From a bacterium 1xD42-67 (GTDB taxonomy: Bacteria; Bacillota; Clostridia; Oscillospirales; Oscillospiraceae), in contig RAYO01000004.1 of the NCBI GenBank assembly GCA_003612335.1, positions 184,436 to 248,435 on the forward strand: a stretch of DNA of 64,000 nucleotides, given 5' to 3'. Of the stretch, positions 49,249 through 57,976 are shown one piece after another. The notes below the pieces were generated by a model. It was not told the origin of the DNA. It did no database searches and saw only the letters and a list, made by a program, of their open reading frames with translations. Both the position numbers and the translations under genes were made by a program. Position 1 is the first letter of the stretch; each line of letters starts with the position of its first letter.

Positions 49249-51822
49249 ATGAAACAGAGATCGAATCGGAGGAAAGATCGGAGTGGGAGGGCCCTGCTGC
49301 TCTCTATCGTTCTGATCTTTTGTGTATTAGGGGCGATCGTCTATACGGTAGCACGGAAGGCGTCTCAGGAGATGTCCTCGTCAGCGATCCAAAATCTCAG
49401 CGAGAGCCTGGACCTGCTCCAATGCACCATAGAGGCGATCTTGAACAATGAAGCGGAGTTCCAAGGAGTGATCGCTCAGGAGCTGGCTCGGACGGAGGAT
49501 CCCGAGGGGTATATCCTCACCCACGCGGGGAACCAGATGATGACCAAGCTGTCTCTGGTCCTCACCGGCAGGACGGAGGGCGTCTCCAACACCGGGGAGC
49601 CCTTTACCGCAGAGGGACTGGACTTCTCCGCAGGAGGGACCGTGAAGGGGATGCCTGTCTCACGGTCCTACCTGAACCATATGGGGACATGGGCCTATAC
49701 CATCAAGTGCCCCGTAGAGCGGGAGGGCCAGGAGATCGGGACGCTCTATGTGGAGTATATCTATGATGCCATCGACCGCTCCCTCCCCCAAGAGGGCTTT
49801 TATAATAAACAGGCGACATTATACATCATGGATGCAGAGAGCGAACGTTTCGTTCTGAAGCCCAAGGGGATGGGACAGCGGAGCGCGGGCCACTTGGACC
49901 TGAACGATTTTTACCGGGCCAACGACATCCGCGATCTGGAGATCCGGGCAGAGGTGGAACAGTGTCTGGAAGAGGGGCGGAACGCCCTGTTCTACCACGA
50001 TATCCGGAGCACGAACGCCCTCAATTATATGTGGTCCGTGAACAGGGGGACGATCTTCCTGGTGGGCTATGTGCCGGTGGACGCCATCCAGCAGGAGGGG
50101 CGGACCGTCAATCAGAACATCATCATCGTCGTCACCGCCATGCTGATCGCCTTTTCTCTGTGCGTGCTGCTGTACTACCTCAGCTGGCGGCAGCAGGAGC
50201 TCCTCCGCCGGGAGCAGGAGCAGGAGCGCAGGCTCCACGACCAGCAGCTGACACATGCGCTGCAGGCCGCCCAGATCGCCAGCAGCTCCAAGACCACCTT
50301 TTTGTCCAACATGTCCCATGACATCCGCACGCCCATGAACGCGGTGTTGGGCTTCACCACCCTCCTCGCCCGGGACGCAGAGGACCCGGCGAAGGTACGG
50401 GAGTACACTAAGAAGATCATGGCCTCCGGACAGCACCTCCTCAGCCTGATCAATGATATCCTGGACGTCTCCAAGATCGAGAGCGGGAAGGTGGTCCTGA
50501 ACTTTGAAAAGTTCGCCCTGAACGATGTGATCGCCTCTGTAGACGCGATCATCCAGCCCATGGCCAAGGCGAAGGGCCAGGAGTTCCGCGTGGAGGTGAC
50601 CGGGGTCCGCCACGAGTATCTGGTGGGAGATGAGACACGGATCGATCAGATCTTGATCAACCTCTTATCCAACGCGGTGAAATATACGCCGGAGGGGGGC
50701 AAGATCTGGCTGCGGATCGTCGGACTGAAGCAGCGCTCCAGTCAATATGAACACATCCGGATCGAAATCGAGGATACCGGCTACGGCATGACTCAGGAAT
50801 TTCTCCAGACGATCTTCGACGCTTTCACCAGAGCGGAGAACAGCACGACCAATAAGGTCCAGGGGACCGGGCTGGGCATGGCGATCACCAAGAACATCGT
50901 GGAGCTGATGGGCGGGACCATCGACGTATCCAGCGAGGTGGACCAGGGCTCCCTCTTCCAGGTGGATCTGGAGCTGCGGATCCAGGAAGACCAGATCGAC
51001 CGGGCGTTCTGGGAGCAGAGAGGGATCTCCCGAATCCTGGCCGTGGACAAAGATCCGGAGGTCCTGGAGGACATGAGGGCCCTCATAGAGGAGACCGGAC
51101 CTCACCTGGACACCGCCTCTGCTGTGGCGGAGGCCGTTGCCCTGATCCAAGGCGGCGCGGAGCATCAGCTCGTCCTGCTGGACTGGGAGACGGCAGTCTC
51201 AGACAGCCCGCAGTCCGCCGGCGCCCTGCGGGCGGCCCTTCCCAGCACCGTACCTGTGCTGCTTTTGGCGGAGCATGACGCAAAGGGGACCGAGGCGGCG
51301 CTCCAGGCCGGCTGTTCAGGGCTCCTGACAAAGCCCTTTTTCGTCTCCGCCTGCCGGGAGAAGATCCAAGAGCTCTGGGCCGATACGAAGGAGAGCAGCA
51401 GGACGCCGGAGAAGAACGATACCTTGGCCAGGCTGCATCTCCTGGCCGCGGAGGACAATGAGATCAACGCTGAGATCCTGGCAGCGCTGCTGGCGATCGA
51501 GGGGGCCGACTGTGAGATCGTGGAGAACGGTCTCCTGGCGGTGGAGCGCTTCCAGCAGGCAGGCCCGGGGACCTTCGACGCAGTCCTGCTGGACGTCCAG
51601 ATGCCTGTGATGAACGGCCATGATGCCGCCCGCGCCATCCGCTCGTTACCACGGGAGGAGGCAGGCCGTATCCCCATCATCGCCATGACGGCGAACGCTT
51701 TTGCTGAAGATGAGAAAGCGGCACTGGACGCAGGGATGGACGCCCATGTATCCAAGCCGCTGGATGTGGAGCTTTTGAAGAAGGTGATCAGACGATGTAT
51801 GGAACGAAGGATAGGGACATGA
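49249..51822 (+). CDS. Membrane hybrid sensor histidine kinase
   Basis: An 857-residue two-component kinase. Seen: N-terminal helix (about 14-35), a large extracytoplasmic sensor region (about 36-285), a second helix (about 292-315), a coiled linker, HisKA with FLSNMSHDIRTPMN (about 355), HATPase (about 460-590, DTGYGM and GTGLGMAI), a degenerate receiver (about 605-720), and a C-terminal receiver (about 740-855, LLDVQMPVMNG). No DNA-binding output domain. ATG 49249 follows GAAGGAG; an upstream in-frame ATG at 49207 has none. The stop overlaps the start of the SBP gene by 4 bp. Confidence 0.93.
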   Translation: MKQRSNRRKDRSGRALLLSIVLIFCVLGAIVYTVARKASQEMSSSAIQNLSESLDLLQCTIEAILNNEAEFQGVIAQELARTEDPEGYILTHAGNQMMTKLSLVLTGRTEGVSNTGEPFTAEGLDFSAGGTVKGMPVSRSYLNHMGTWAYTIKCPVEREGQEIGTLYVEYIYDAIDRSLPQEGFYNKQATLYIMDAESERFVLKPKGMGQRSAGHLDLNDFYRANDIRDLEIRAEVEQCLEEGRNALFYHDIRSTNALNYMWSVNRGTIFLVGYVPVDAIQQEGRTVNQNIIIVVTAMLIAFSLCVLLYYLSWRQQELLRREQEQERRLHDQQLTHALQAAQIASSSKTTFLSNMSHDIRTPMNAVLGFTTLLARDAEDPAKVREYTKKIMASGQHLLSLINDILDVSKIESGKVVLNFEKFALNDVIASVDAIIQPMAKAKGQEFRVEVTGVRHEYLVGDETRIDQILINLLSNAVKYTPEGGKIWLRIVGLKQRSSQYEHIRIEIEDTGYGMTQEFLQTIFDAFTRAENSTTNKVQGTGLGMAITKNIVELMGGTIDVSSEVDQGSLFQVDLELRIQEDQIDRAFWEQRGISRILAVDKDPEVLEDMRALIEETGPHLDTASAVAEAVALIQGGAEHQLVLLDWETAVSDSPQSAGALRAALPSTVPVLLLAEHDAKGTEAALQAGCSGLLTKPFFVSACREKIQELWADTKESSRTPEKNDTLARLHLLAAEDNEINAEILAALLAIEGADCEIVENGLLAVERFQQAGPGTFDAVLLDVQMPVMNGHDAARAIRSLPREEAGRIPIIAMTANAFAEDEKAALDAGMDAHVSKPLDVELLKKVIRRCMERRIGT

Positions 51823-53126
51823 AGCGCAGGCGCTCAGGATGGCTGGCCGCCTCCTTGACAGGGGCCATGCTCCTGGCCCTGGTCTCCTGCGGGAGCGGCG
51901 GGGAGAACAAGAACCTGTTCTCCTCGCAGGAGGACAGCAGCCGGGTGGTCGATCTGTTCAGCCCCATGGAGAAGGCCGATCCCAAGGCAGAGAACGTGGC
52001 CCGGACCGCGGCAGACCTGACGGTGGCCATGGCGGAGGAGGCTCTGGGGGTCACCGTGGTGTACCGGACCTACACGGCGGCGGACCATCAGGACAAGACC
52101 TATGACGAGGTCTGCCTGGACCGCGCCCGGAACGACATGGACGACCTGTACCTGCTCAACCCGGACACCATCATGACGCTGGGCGCAGAGGGGAAACTGA
52201 TGGACCTCTCCGGCCTGGACAGCGCCAAGGATCTGCGGGAGGTGGTCCGCACCGCGAACACGGTGGACGGCAAGTTGGTGGCGATCCCCCAAGAGGTGGT
52301 GGCCTATGGCCTGTTCCTCAATCAAACTATGTTCGACCGATATGAACTGGCTCTTCCCGAGACGCCGGAGGAGTTCCTGGAGTGCTGCCGGGTATTCCAG
52401 GAGAACGGGATCGATACCCCCATCGGCGCGAACCGCTGGTGGCTGGAGACCTTCGTGTTCGCCCAAGCCTATGCAGAACTGTACAACAGCGGGGACACCG
52501 AGGCGAAGATCGCCGCGCTCAACAGCGGCGAGGCCCGGTACAGCGACTATATGCGTCCTGGATTCGAATTCCTCCAGACCCTGATCGACCGGGGCTATAT
52601 CGATGCGGAGAAGGCTCTGGTGAGCGAAGCGATCGAAGGGGAACGAGAGGATTTCCTTGCTCAGAGGACCCCGATCGTCATGGCTTACTGGGGGGCGGCC
52701 AACACCGAGACCGCCTATGGGAAGACAGATCTCGAGCTGCAGGTGATCGGCTTCCCCAGCATTCTGGGCCAGATGCCGGTGATCTCTATGAGCGGCTGGG
52801 CTGTTGGCGCTGAGTCAGCGCACAGAGAAGACGCCATGAAGGTGATCGATATCATCGCCTCTGATGAGGCGCTCAGGATATATGCAGAGACCAACCGGGT
52901 GATCTCGCCCTCTCAAAATGTGAAGGTGGATTGTGTCCCTGCCCTGCAGCCTCTCAAGGATCGGATCGAGGATGGGGTCTATGTTTTGGGCTCCAATGCG
53001 GGGATGAAGGTGGAGCAGTGGGGGAACACCTGCCTGATCGTGCGGGACCTGCTGGGCGGCGCCACGGTGGACGAATGTATGGCCGCCTTCGACGCCCTCC
53101 AGGACGAATCGCTGGGCCTGGCGTGA
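51819..53126 (+). CDS. Lipoprotein solute-binding protein (ABC family 1)
   Basis: A 435-residue extracellular binding protein. Seen: lipobox LVSC with Cys24, a Gly/Ser-rich linker, then a bilobed binding fold with IGANRWWLETFVFAQAY and GSNAGMKVEQWGN regions, as in sugar or oligosaccharide-binding proteins. ATG 51819 overlaps the kinase stop by 4 bp (ATGA). No permease gene follows, so it may act as the sensory partner of the kinase rather than as a transporter part; this is inference. Confidence 0.88.
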   Translation: MKRRRSGWLAASLTGAMLLALVSCGSGGENKNLFSSQEDSSRVVDLFSPMEKADPKAENVARTAADLTVAMAEEALGVTVVYRTYTAADHQDKTYDEVCLDRARNDMDDLYLLNPDTIMTLGAEGKLMDLSGLDSAKDLREVVRTANTVDGKLVAIPQEVVAYGLFLNQTMFDRYELALPETPEEFLECCRVFQENGIDTPIGANRWWLETFVFAQAYAELYNSGDTEAKIAALNSGEARYSDYMRPGFEFLQTLIDRGYIDAEKALVSEAIEGEREDFLAQRTPIVMAYWGAANTETAYGKTDLELQVIGFPSILGQMPVISMSGWAVGAESAHREDAMKVIDIIASDEALRIYAETNRVISPSQNVKVDCVPALQPLKDRIEDGVYVLGSNAGMKVEQWGNTCLIVRDLLGGATVDECMAAFDALQDESLGLA

Positions 53127-53182
53127 GCGCCGCAGGGGCAGAGGACCAGCCTCTCTGGATCTCCAGCGGATAACTGGACAAA

Positions 53183-53215
53183 ACGGCCCCGTGTCCCTTT
53201 GGGGACACGGGGCCG
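53183..53215. terminator. Terminator between SBP and ABC ATPase genes
   Basis: CGGCCCCGTGTCCC/GGGACACGGGGCCG with TTTG loop. Confidence 0.75.
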
Positions 53216-53255
53216 CTGTCCGTTCCATATGGACCGATCCATTTGAAGGTCCCAG

Positions 53256-54308
53256 CTATAGGATATGCACCGACTCCGGGTCGAAGACCAGGGCGCACTT
53301 CTCCCCCACTTGATAGATCCGCTTATTCTTGGGATCGTAGTCGGTGAGCTTCACCAGGGTCCCGCCCACCTGCACATGGTAGTTCTGATAGGACCCCATG
53401 AAGCAGGACAGGACCACCTCACAGGGCAGCCCGCCCTCGTCCCGCAGGATAGCGGACTCAGGCCGCAGCACCACTGTGTACTCCGTCCCCGGGGCCATCC
53501 CCGCCTTGGCCGGGACCCGGGCGGCGCTCCCCTCCACTTCGAGGACCGCGTGGTCGCCGTCCATCCGGACCAGGGCGCCCTTGAGGAAGTTGGCCTCGCC
53601 GATGAAGTCGGCCACGAACTCGCTGTTGGGATGGTAGTAGATCTCCTGGGGGGTGCCCATCTGGGCCACCACGCCCCTGTTCATGATGATGATATCGTCG
53701 GACAGGGCCATGGCCTCGCTCTGGTCGTGGGTGACATAGACCGCAGTGATCCCCACCTCCTGCTGGATGCGGCGGATCTCGGTGCGCATGGAGGCCCGGA
53801 GCTTGGCGTCCAGGTTGGAGAGAGGCTCGTCGAAGAGCAGCACGCTGGGTTCGATGACTAGGGCCCGGGCCAGGGCCACCCGCTGCTGCTGGCCGCCGGA
53901 GAGCTGGTTGGTCATGCGGCTCTCCATACCGGTGAGCTCCACCAGGTCTAAGATACGCATGACCCGCCTCTGGATCTCATCCTTGGAGACCTTGCGCAGC
54001 TTCAGGCCGTAGGCCACGTTGTCGAACACGTTGTAGTGGGGCAGCAGGGCGTAGCTCTGGAAGACCATGGCGGTGTCCCGCTTGTTGGGGGTGAGGGCGT
54101 TGATGGCCTGGTCCCCCAGGTAGATCTCCCCCTCGTCGGGGCTCTCGAATCCGGCGATCATCCGCAGGGTGGTGGTCTTGCCGCAGCCCGAGGGGCCCAG
54201 CAGAGTGACGAAGGAGCCCGGCTCGATGGTCAGGGAGATGTCCTTCACCGCATAGAAATCCTTCCCTGTCTTGGGGTCCTGATAGATCTTGGAGATATGG
54301 TCCAGCAT
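53256..54308 (-). CDS. ABC transporter ATP-binding protein (PotA/UgpC type)
   Basis: A 350-residue ATPase of the spermidine/sugar/iron import class. Seen: Walker A GPSGCGKTT near 38-46, Q-loop VFQSYALLPHYNV near 81-93, signature LSGGQQQRVALARAL near 135-149, Walker B VLLFDEPLSNLD near 155-166, H-loop THDQSEA near 190, and the C-terminal TOBE regulatory domain (about 285-350). No permease or binding-protein gene lies beside it on its strand, so its partner is unknown; the SBP at 51819 is convergent. Confidence 0.92.
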   Translation of the reverse strand: MLDHISKIYQDPKTGKDFYAVKDISLTIEPGSFVTLLGPSGCGKTTTLRMIAGFESPDEGEIYLGDQAINALTPNKRDTAMVFQSYALLPHYNVFDNVAYGLKLRKVSKDEIQRRVMRILDLVELTGMESRMTNQLSGGQQQRVALARALVIEPSVLLFDEPLSNLDAKLRASMRTEIRRIQQEVGITAVYVTHDQSEAMALSDDIIIMNRGVVAQMGTPQEIYYHPNSEFVADFIGEANFLKGALVRMDGDHAVLEVEGSAARVPAKAGMAPGTEYTVVLRPESAILRDEGGLPCEVVLSCFMGSYQNYHVQVGGTLVKLTDYDPKNKRIYQVGEKCALVFDPESVHIL

Positions 54309-54362
54309 TTTTGATCTTGTCCCGGTTCAGGGCAGGAGCTCCCCGCCCTCGGGACTTCCTTC

Positions 54363-54391
54363 ATTGTAAAACTTTAGAGCGAAAAAGTCAA
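54363..54391 (-). promoter_or_regulatory. Promoter of the ABC ATPase gene
   Basis: Minus strand TTGACT (54386-54391), 17-bp spacer, TACAAT (54363-54368). Confidence 0.65.
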
Positions 54392-54506
54392 TATATCCAA
54401 AATGATTTTTTGTCGTTTGCAGAAAACTGGCCGTTTCGCTAGATCCCTGCGGGACGAGTCGGGCTTTTGTCAGGATCTGGAGGGGGACAGAGCATCTCTC
54501 CCAGGT

Positions 54507-54553
54507 CAAAAAACGCTCTCCCGGTCCGGCCTGGGGCCAGCTCGGAAGAGCGC
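54507..54553 (-). terminator. Terminator of galM
   Basis: Minus strand stem CGCTCT/AGAGCG enclosing a GGCC-rich inner stem, followed by TTTTTT. Confidence 0.6.
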
Positions 54554-54599
54554 TTTCGACGACGTCCCACAGACCGGGCTCCATCCTCTGAAGGGGAGC

Positions 54600-55649
54600 T
54601 CACTCCCCCTGGACGGAGAAACGGAACCGGGTGGTCTGATCATACTCCTCGCCGGCCCGAAGGATACAGGAGGGGAACGCAGGCTGATTCGGGGAATCCG
54701 GGAAGTGCTGGGTCTCCAGGCAGAAAGCGTGGCGGAAGCCGTAGACCGCTCCACCCTTGCCCTTCCGCCCGTCCTCGAGGAAGTTGGCGGAGTAGAACTG
54801 GACACCGGGGCTGTCGGTCTCCACCTCCATCACGATCCCGGTGGCCCTGCTGCGGGCCACAGCGGCGGGGCGCATCACGCCGGGCTGGCCGTCCACCACG
54901 AAATTATGGTCATAGCCCCGCCCCCACACCAGCTGTTGGAAGTCCTCTCCGATCCGGGCGCCGATGGGGACAGGGGCCCGCAGATCCATGGGGGTGCCCT
55001 CTACCGGATCGATCCGGCCCAAGGGGATGCTGGTCTCATCTGTGGGGGTGTAGGAGGTGCAGAAGAGCTGGAGCTCCTGGTCCAGCACCGTCCCGCTGTC
55101 GTGGCCCGCCAGGTTGAAATAGCTGTGGTTGGTCAGGTTGACAGGGGTATCCCGATCACTGACCGCCTCATAGTGGATCGTCAGCGCCTCCCCCTCCAGA
55201 GCATAGGTCACCTTCGCCTGGACGCGGCCGGGGTAGCCCTCCTCCCCGTCGGGGCTGTCCAGGGAGAGGACTGCCCGCTCCGCCGTCAGCGCTTCCACTG
55301 TCCACACCCGGTGGGACCAGCCCACAGCGCCGCCGTGGAGGTGGTTGGGGCCGTCGTTGCAGGCCAGGACATGTTCCCGGCCATCGAGGACGAACCGGCC
55401 TTGGGCGATCCGGTTGGCGAACCGGCCCACCAGCGCCCCCAGATAGCCCCCCTCCGTCTCGTACTGGGCCAGGGAATCGTAGCCCAGCACCACATCCACC
55501 GGGCCCTCCCTGCCGGGGACGGTGAGGGCCCGGACCGTCCCGCCGAAGGTGAGGATCCGGCAGGACAGCACGCCGTTGTCCAGGACCAGCTCCCGCACCT
55601 CCTCTCCGTTTTTCGTCATCCCGAAGGGCGTTCCGAATGCCTTGCTCAT
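54600..55649 (-). CDS. galM: Galactose mutarotase (aldose 1-epimerase)
   Basis: A 349-residue enzyme interconverting alpha and beta aldoses. Seen: GRFANRIAQGRF near 75-86, NDGPNHLHGG with catalytic His near 98-106, the NLTNHSYFNLAG signature near 165-176 with the second His, and the catalytic Glu near the C terminus (FCLETQHFPDSPNQP). No gal operon genes adjoin. Divergent from glmS. Confidence 0.93.
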   Translation of the reverse strand: MSKAFGTPFGMTKNGEEVRELVLDNGVLSCRILTFGGTVRALTVPGREGPVDVVLGYDSLAQYETEGGYLGALVGRFANRIAQGRFVLDGREHVLACNDGPNHLHGGAVGWSHRVWTVEALTAERAVLSLDSPDGEEGYPGRVQAKVTYALEGEALTIHYEAVSDRDTPVNLTNHSYFNLAGHDSGTVLDQELQLFCTSYTPTDETSIPLGRIDPVEGTPMDLRAPVPIGARIGEDFQQLVWGRGYDHNFVVDGQPGVMRPAAVARSRATGIVMEVETDSPGVQFYSANFLEDGRKGKGGAVYGFRHAFCLETQHFPDSPNQPAFPSCILRAGEEYDQTTRFRFSVQGE

Positions 55650-55681
55650 GATATGGCCTCCTTCTCAAGTTCCTGAAAGAC

Positions 55682-55710
55682 AGTATACCAGACTTTCCTG
55701 CAAAAGGCAA
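55682..55710 (-). promoter_or_regulatory. Promoter of galM
   Basis: Minus strand TTGCCT (55705-55710), 17-bp spacer, TATACT (55682-55687). Confidence 0.55.
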
Positions 55711-55724
55711 TTTTCATTTTCCGC

Positions 55725-55753
55725 TTTACATCTTGGGGCGCAGCCCGTATAAT
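55725..55753 (+). promoter_or_regulatory. Promoter of glmS
   Basis: TTTACA (55725-55730), 17-bp spacer, TATAAT (55748-55753), about 80 bases before the ribozyme cleavage site. Confidence 0.75.
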
Positions 55754-55836
55754 GGCAGACGTATGGGACGGGCGCGGAGCGCATAGTCTCATATATCGCA
55801 GAGAGGAAGGAGGACCATGGGCAAGACCCATCAGGA

Positions 55837-55990
55837 GCGCCAGCGCCCGCTCTTCCGCGGGACGACGAGGTGAGGGGAGGATCGAAGATTCGGCGGATGC
55901 CCCTCCGTGCCGGCTCCGGGCGCGCACACAGCCTACAAAACCTGCGGGCGACCGCAGAACAGAGGGGCTGTGACCGGGGAACGAGGTCAA
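55837..55990 (+). ncRNA. glmS ribozyme
   Basis: Core strings of the family are present in order: GCGCCAGCGCCCGCTC just 3' of the predicted cleavage point (between A55836 and G55837), GGACGACGAGGTGAGGGGAGG, ATCGAAGATTCGGCGGATGCC, and GCAGAACAGAGGGGCTGTGACC followed by GGGGAACGAGG. It lies between the glmS promoter and gene. Known behaviour: glucosamine-6-phosphate triggers self-cleavage and mRNA decay, closing a feedback loop on glmS. Confidence 0.95.
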
Positions 55991-56094
55991 ATGGCTGCGA
56001 GTTTGTCCTCCTCATCCATCCCATACCGATCAGGGCTCCCGCCGGCAGGCGGGGGCCGGTCAGGCATGGGCAAGAACAAGGAGGAAGATCGAAT

Positions 56095-57930
56095 ATGTGT
56101 GGGATCGTAGGTTATATCGGAACAGAACAGGCTGCCCCTATCCTGCTGGAAGGGCTGTCCCGGCTGGAGTATCGGGGGTACGACTCCGCCGGGGTCGCGG
56201 TGTTCGACGCTGAGGCGGGCACTTTGGCCGTCCACAAGGCCAAGGGACGGCTCCAGGTGCTTTCGGAGCAGCTCCACGGCGGGGCGGACCTGGACAGCAC
56301 AGTGGGGGTGGGCCACACCCGCTGGGCCACCCACGGCGCCCCCAGCGATATCAATTCCCATCCCCAGGTGAGCCGCAGCGGGCGGATCGCCGTGGTCCAC
56401 AACGGGATCATCGAGAACTATGCCGAGCTGAAGGCCTTCCTGGAGGAACAGGGGGTGCCCTTCACCTCTGAGACGGACACCGAGGTGGTGGCCCAGCTCA
56501 TCGAATACTTTTACGAGGGGGACCTTCTGGAGGCGGTGGGCCGGGTCCTGCGGCGGATCGAAGGGGCCTACGCCCTGGGGATCCTCTGCGCGGACTGCCC
56601 CGATCGGATCGTGGCCGTCCGGAAGGACAGCCCTCTGATCCTGGGCTATGGCGAGGGATCCGCCCTCATCGCCAGCGACGTCACCGCCATCCTGCGCCAC
56701 ACCCGCCAGGTGGGCTATATGGGGGACGGGGAGCTGGCCGTCCTCACCCGGGAGGGCATCCAGTGCTACGACCACCTGATGCGCCCCATCCCCAAGGAGA
56801 TCGTCACCATCGACTGGGAGATCGACGCCGCCGAGAAGGGGGGCTATGAACACTTCATGTTCAAAGAGATCATGGAGCAGCCCGAAGCCCTGCGCCGGTG
56901 CCTCTCTCCCCGGATCCGGGACGGAGAGATCCTCTTCCAGGACTTCTCCCTCAGCCAGGACTATCTCCAAAAGATGCGCCGGATCTTCATCGTGGCCTGC
57001 GGCTCCAGCTATCACGTGGGCATGGTGGGCAAATACCACCTGGAGCGGCTCACCCGCAAGCCGGTGGAGGTGGTCCTGGGCTCTGAGTTTCGGTATATGG
57101 ACCCCATCGCAGATGAGGACACCCTGGTCATCGTGATCAGCCAATCCGGCGAGACCCTGGACACCATGGCCGCCCTTCGGGAGGCCCGGCGGCTGGGGGC
57201 CCACATCCTGTCCATCGTCAACGTGGTGGGCTCCTCCATCTCCCGGGAATCCGACCAGGTCCTCTATACCTGGGCGGGGCCCGAGATCGCTGTGGCCACC
57301 ACCAAGGCATATACCACCCAGCTGGCCCTCCTGTCCCTGCTGGCCCTGTGGATGGCCCAGCAGCTGGGCACCGTCTCCGAGGAGGACTGCCGGGCCATGC
57401 TGTCCGCCTTCCAGGAGCTGCCCGACAAGATGGAGGAGGTCCTCTCCCACCGGGACAGCATCCAATACTTCGCCTCCCAATACTTCAACCACGACTCCAT
57501 CTTCTTCATTGGCCGGAACCTGGACTATGCACTGGGACTGGAGGGCTCGCTGAAGCTGAAGGAGATCTCCTACATCCACTCAGAGGCATACGCCTCTGGG
57601 GAACTGAAACACGGCACCATCAGCCTGATCGAGGAGGGCACCCTGGTGGTGGCCCTGGGGACCTACGGCAGGCTGTTCGCCAAGGCCACCAGCAATGTGG
57701 TGGAGGTGAAGGCCCGGGGGGCCGACGTGCTGGCTCTGACCACCGAGAGCCGCCGGGAGGAGATGTCCCGCACCGCCGACGCGGTGATGACCATCCCCGA
57801 CATCCACGACCTGCTCCTCCCCTCTCTGGGGGTGGTCCCCCTCCAGCTCTTCGCCTACTACGTGGCCCTCATGCGGGGCTGCGACATCGACAAGCCCCGG
57901 AATCTGGCCAAGAGCGTCACCGTGGAATAG
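56095..57930 (+). CDS. glmS: Glutamine:fructose-6-phosphate aminotransferase (isomerising)
   Basis: A 611-residue enzyme making glucosamine-6-phosphate, the entry to cell-wall precursors. Seen: Cys2 as N-terminal nucleophile in MCGIVGYIG, the glutaminase domain (1-240; HTRWATHG, HNGIIENY), two SIS sugar isomerase domains (about 290-430 and 460-600; ISQSGETLDT, TKAYTTQ) and the C-terminal DKPRNLAKSVTVE signature. ATG 56095 follows AAGGAGGAAG. Controlled by the ribozyme upstream. Confidence 0.99.
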   Translation: MCGIVGYIGTEQAAPILLEGLSRLEYRGYDSAGVAVFDAEAGTLAVHKAKGRLQVLSEQLHGGADLDSTVGVGHTRWATHGAPSDINSHPQVSRSGRIAVVHNGIIENYAELKAFLEEQGVPFTSETDTEVVAQLIEYFYEGDLLEAVGRVLRRIEGAYALGILCADCPDRIVAVRKDSPLILGYGEGSALIASDVTAILRHTRQVGYMGDGELAVLTREGIQCYDHLMRPIPKEIVTIDWEIDAAEKGGYEHFMFKEIMEQPEALRRCLSPRIRDGEILFQDFSLSQDYLQKMRRIFIVACGSSYHVGMVGKYHLERLTRKPVEVVLGSEFRYMDPIADEDTLVIVISQSGETLDTMAALREARRLGAHILSIVNVVGSSISRESDQVLYTWAGPEIAVATTKAYTTQLALLSLLALWMAQQLGTVSEEDCRAMLSAFQELPDKMEEVLSHRDSIQYFASQYFNHDSIFFIGRNLDYALGLEGSLKLKEISYIHSEAYASGELKHGTISLIEEGTLVVALGTYGRLFAKATSNVVEVKARGADVLALTTESRREEMSRTADAVMTIPDIHDLLLPSLGVVPLQLFAYYVALMRGCDIDKPRNLAKSVTVE

Positions 57931-57934
57931 ACTG

Positions 57935-57968
57935 CAGGAGACAGCGGACCTTCGTCCGCTGTCTCCTG
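57935..57968. terminator. Hairpin between glmS and dpaL
   Basis: CAGGAGACAGCGGAC with its perfect complement around CTTC, 15-bp stem; T runs on either side are weak. Confidence 0.6.
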
Positions 57969-57976
57969 ACCTTGTA

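Noticed and set aside
55817..55873. An 18-residue leader ORF with a perfect ribosome-binding site before glmS.
   Set aside because: It lies across the ribozyme cleavage point and its 5' core; the reading frame is incidental to conserved RNA sequence.
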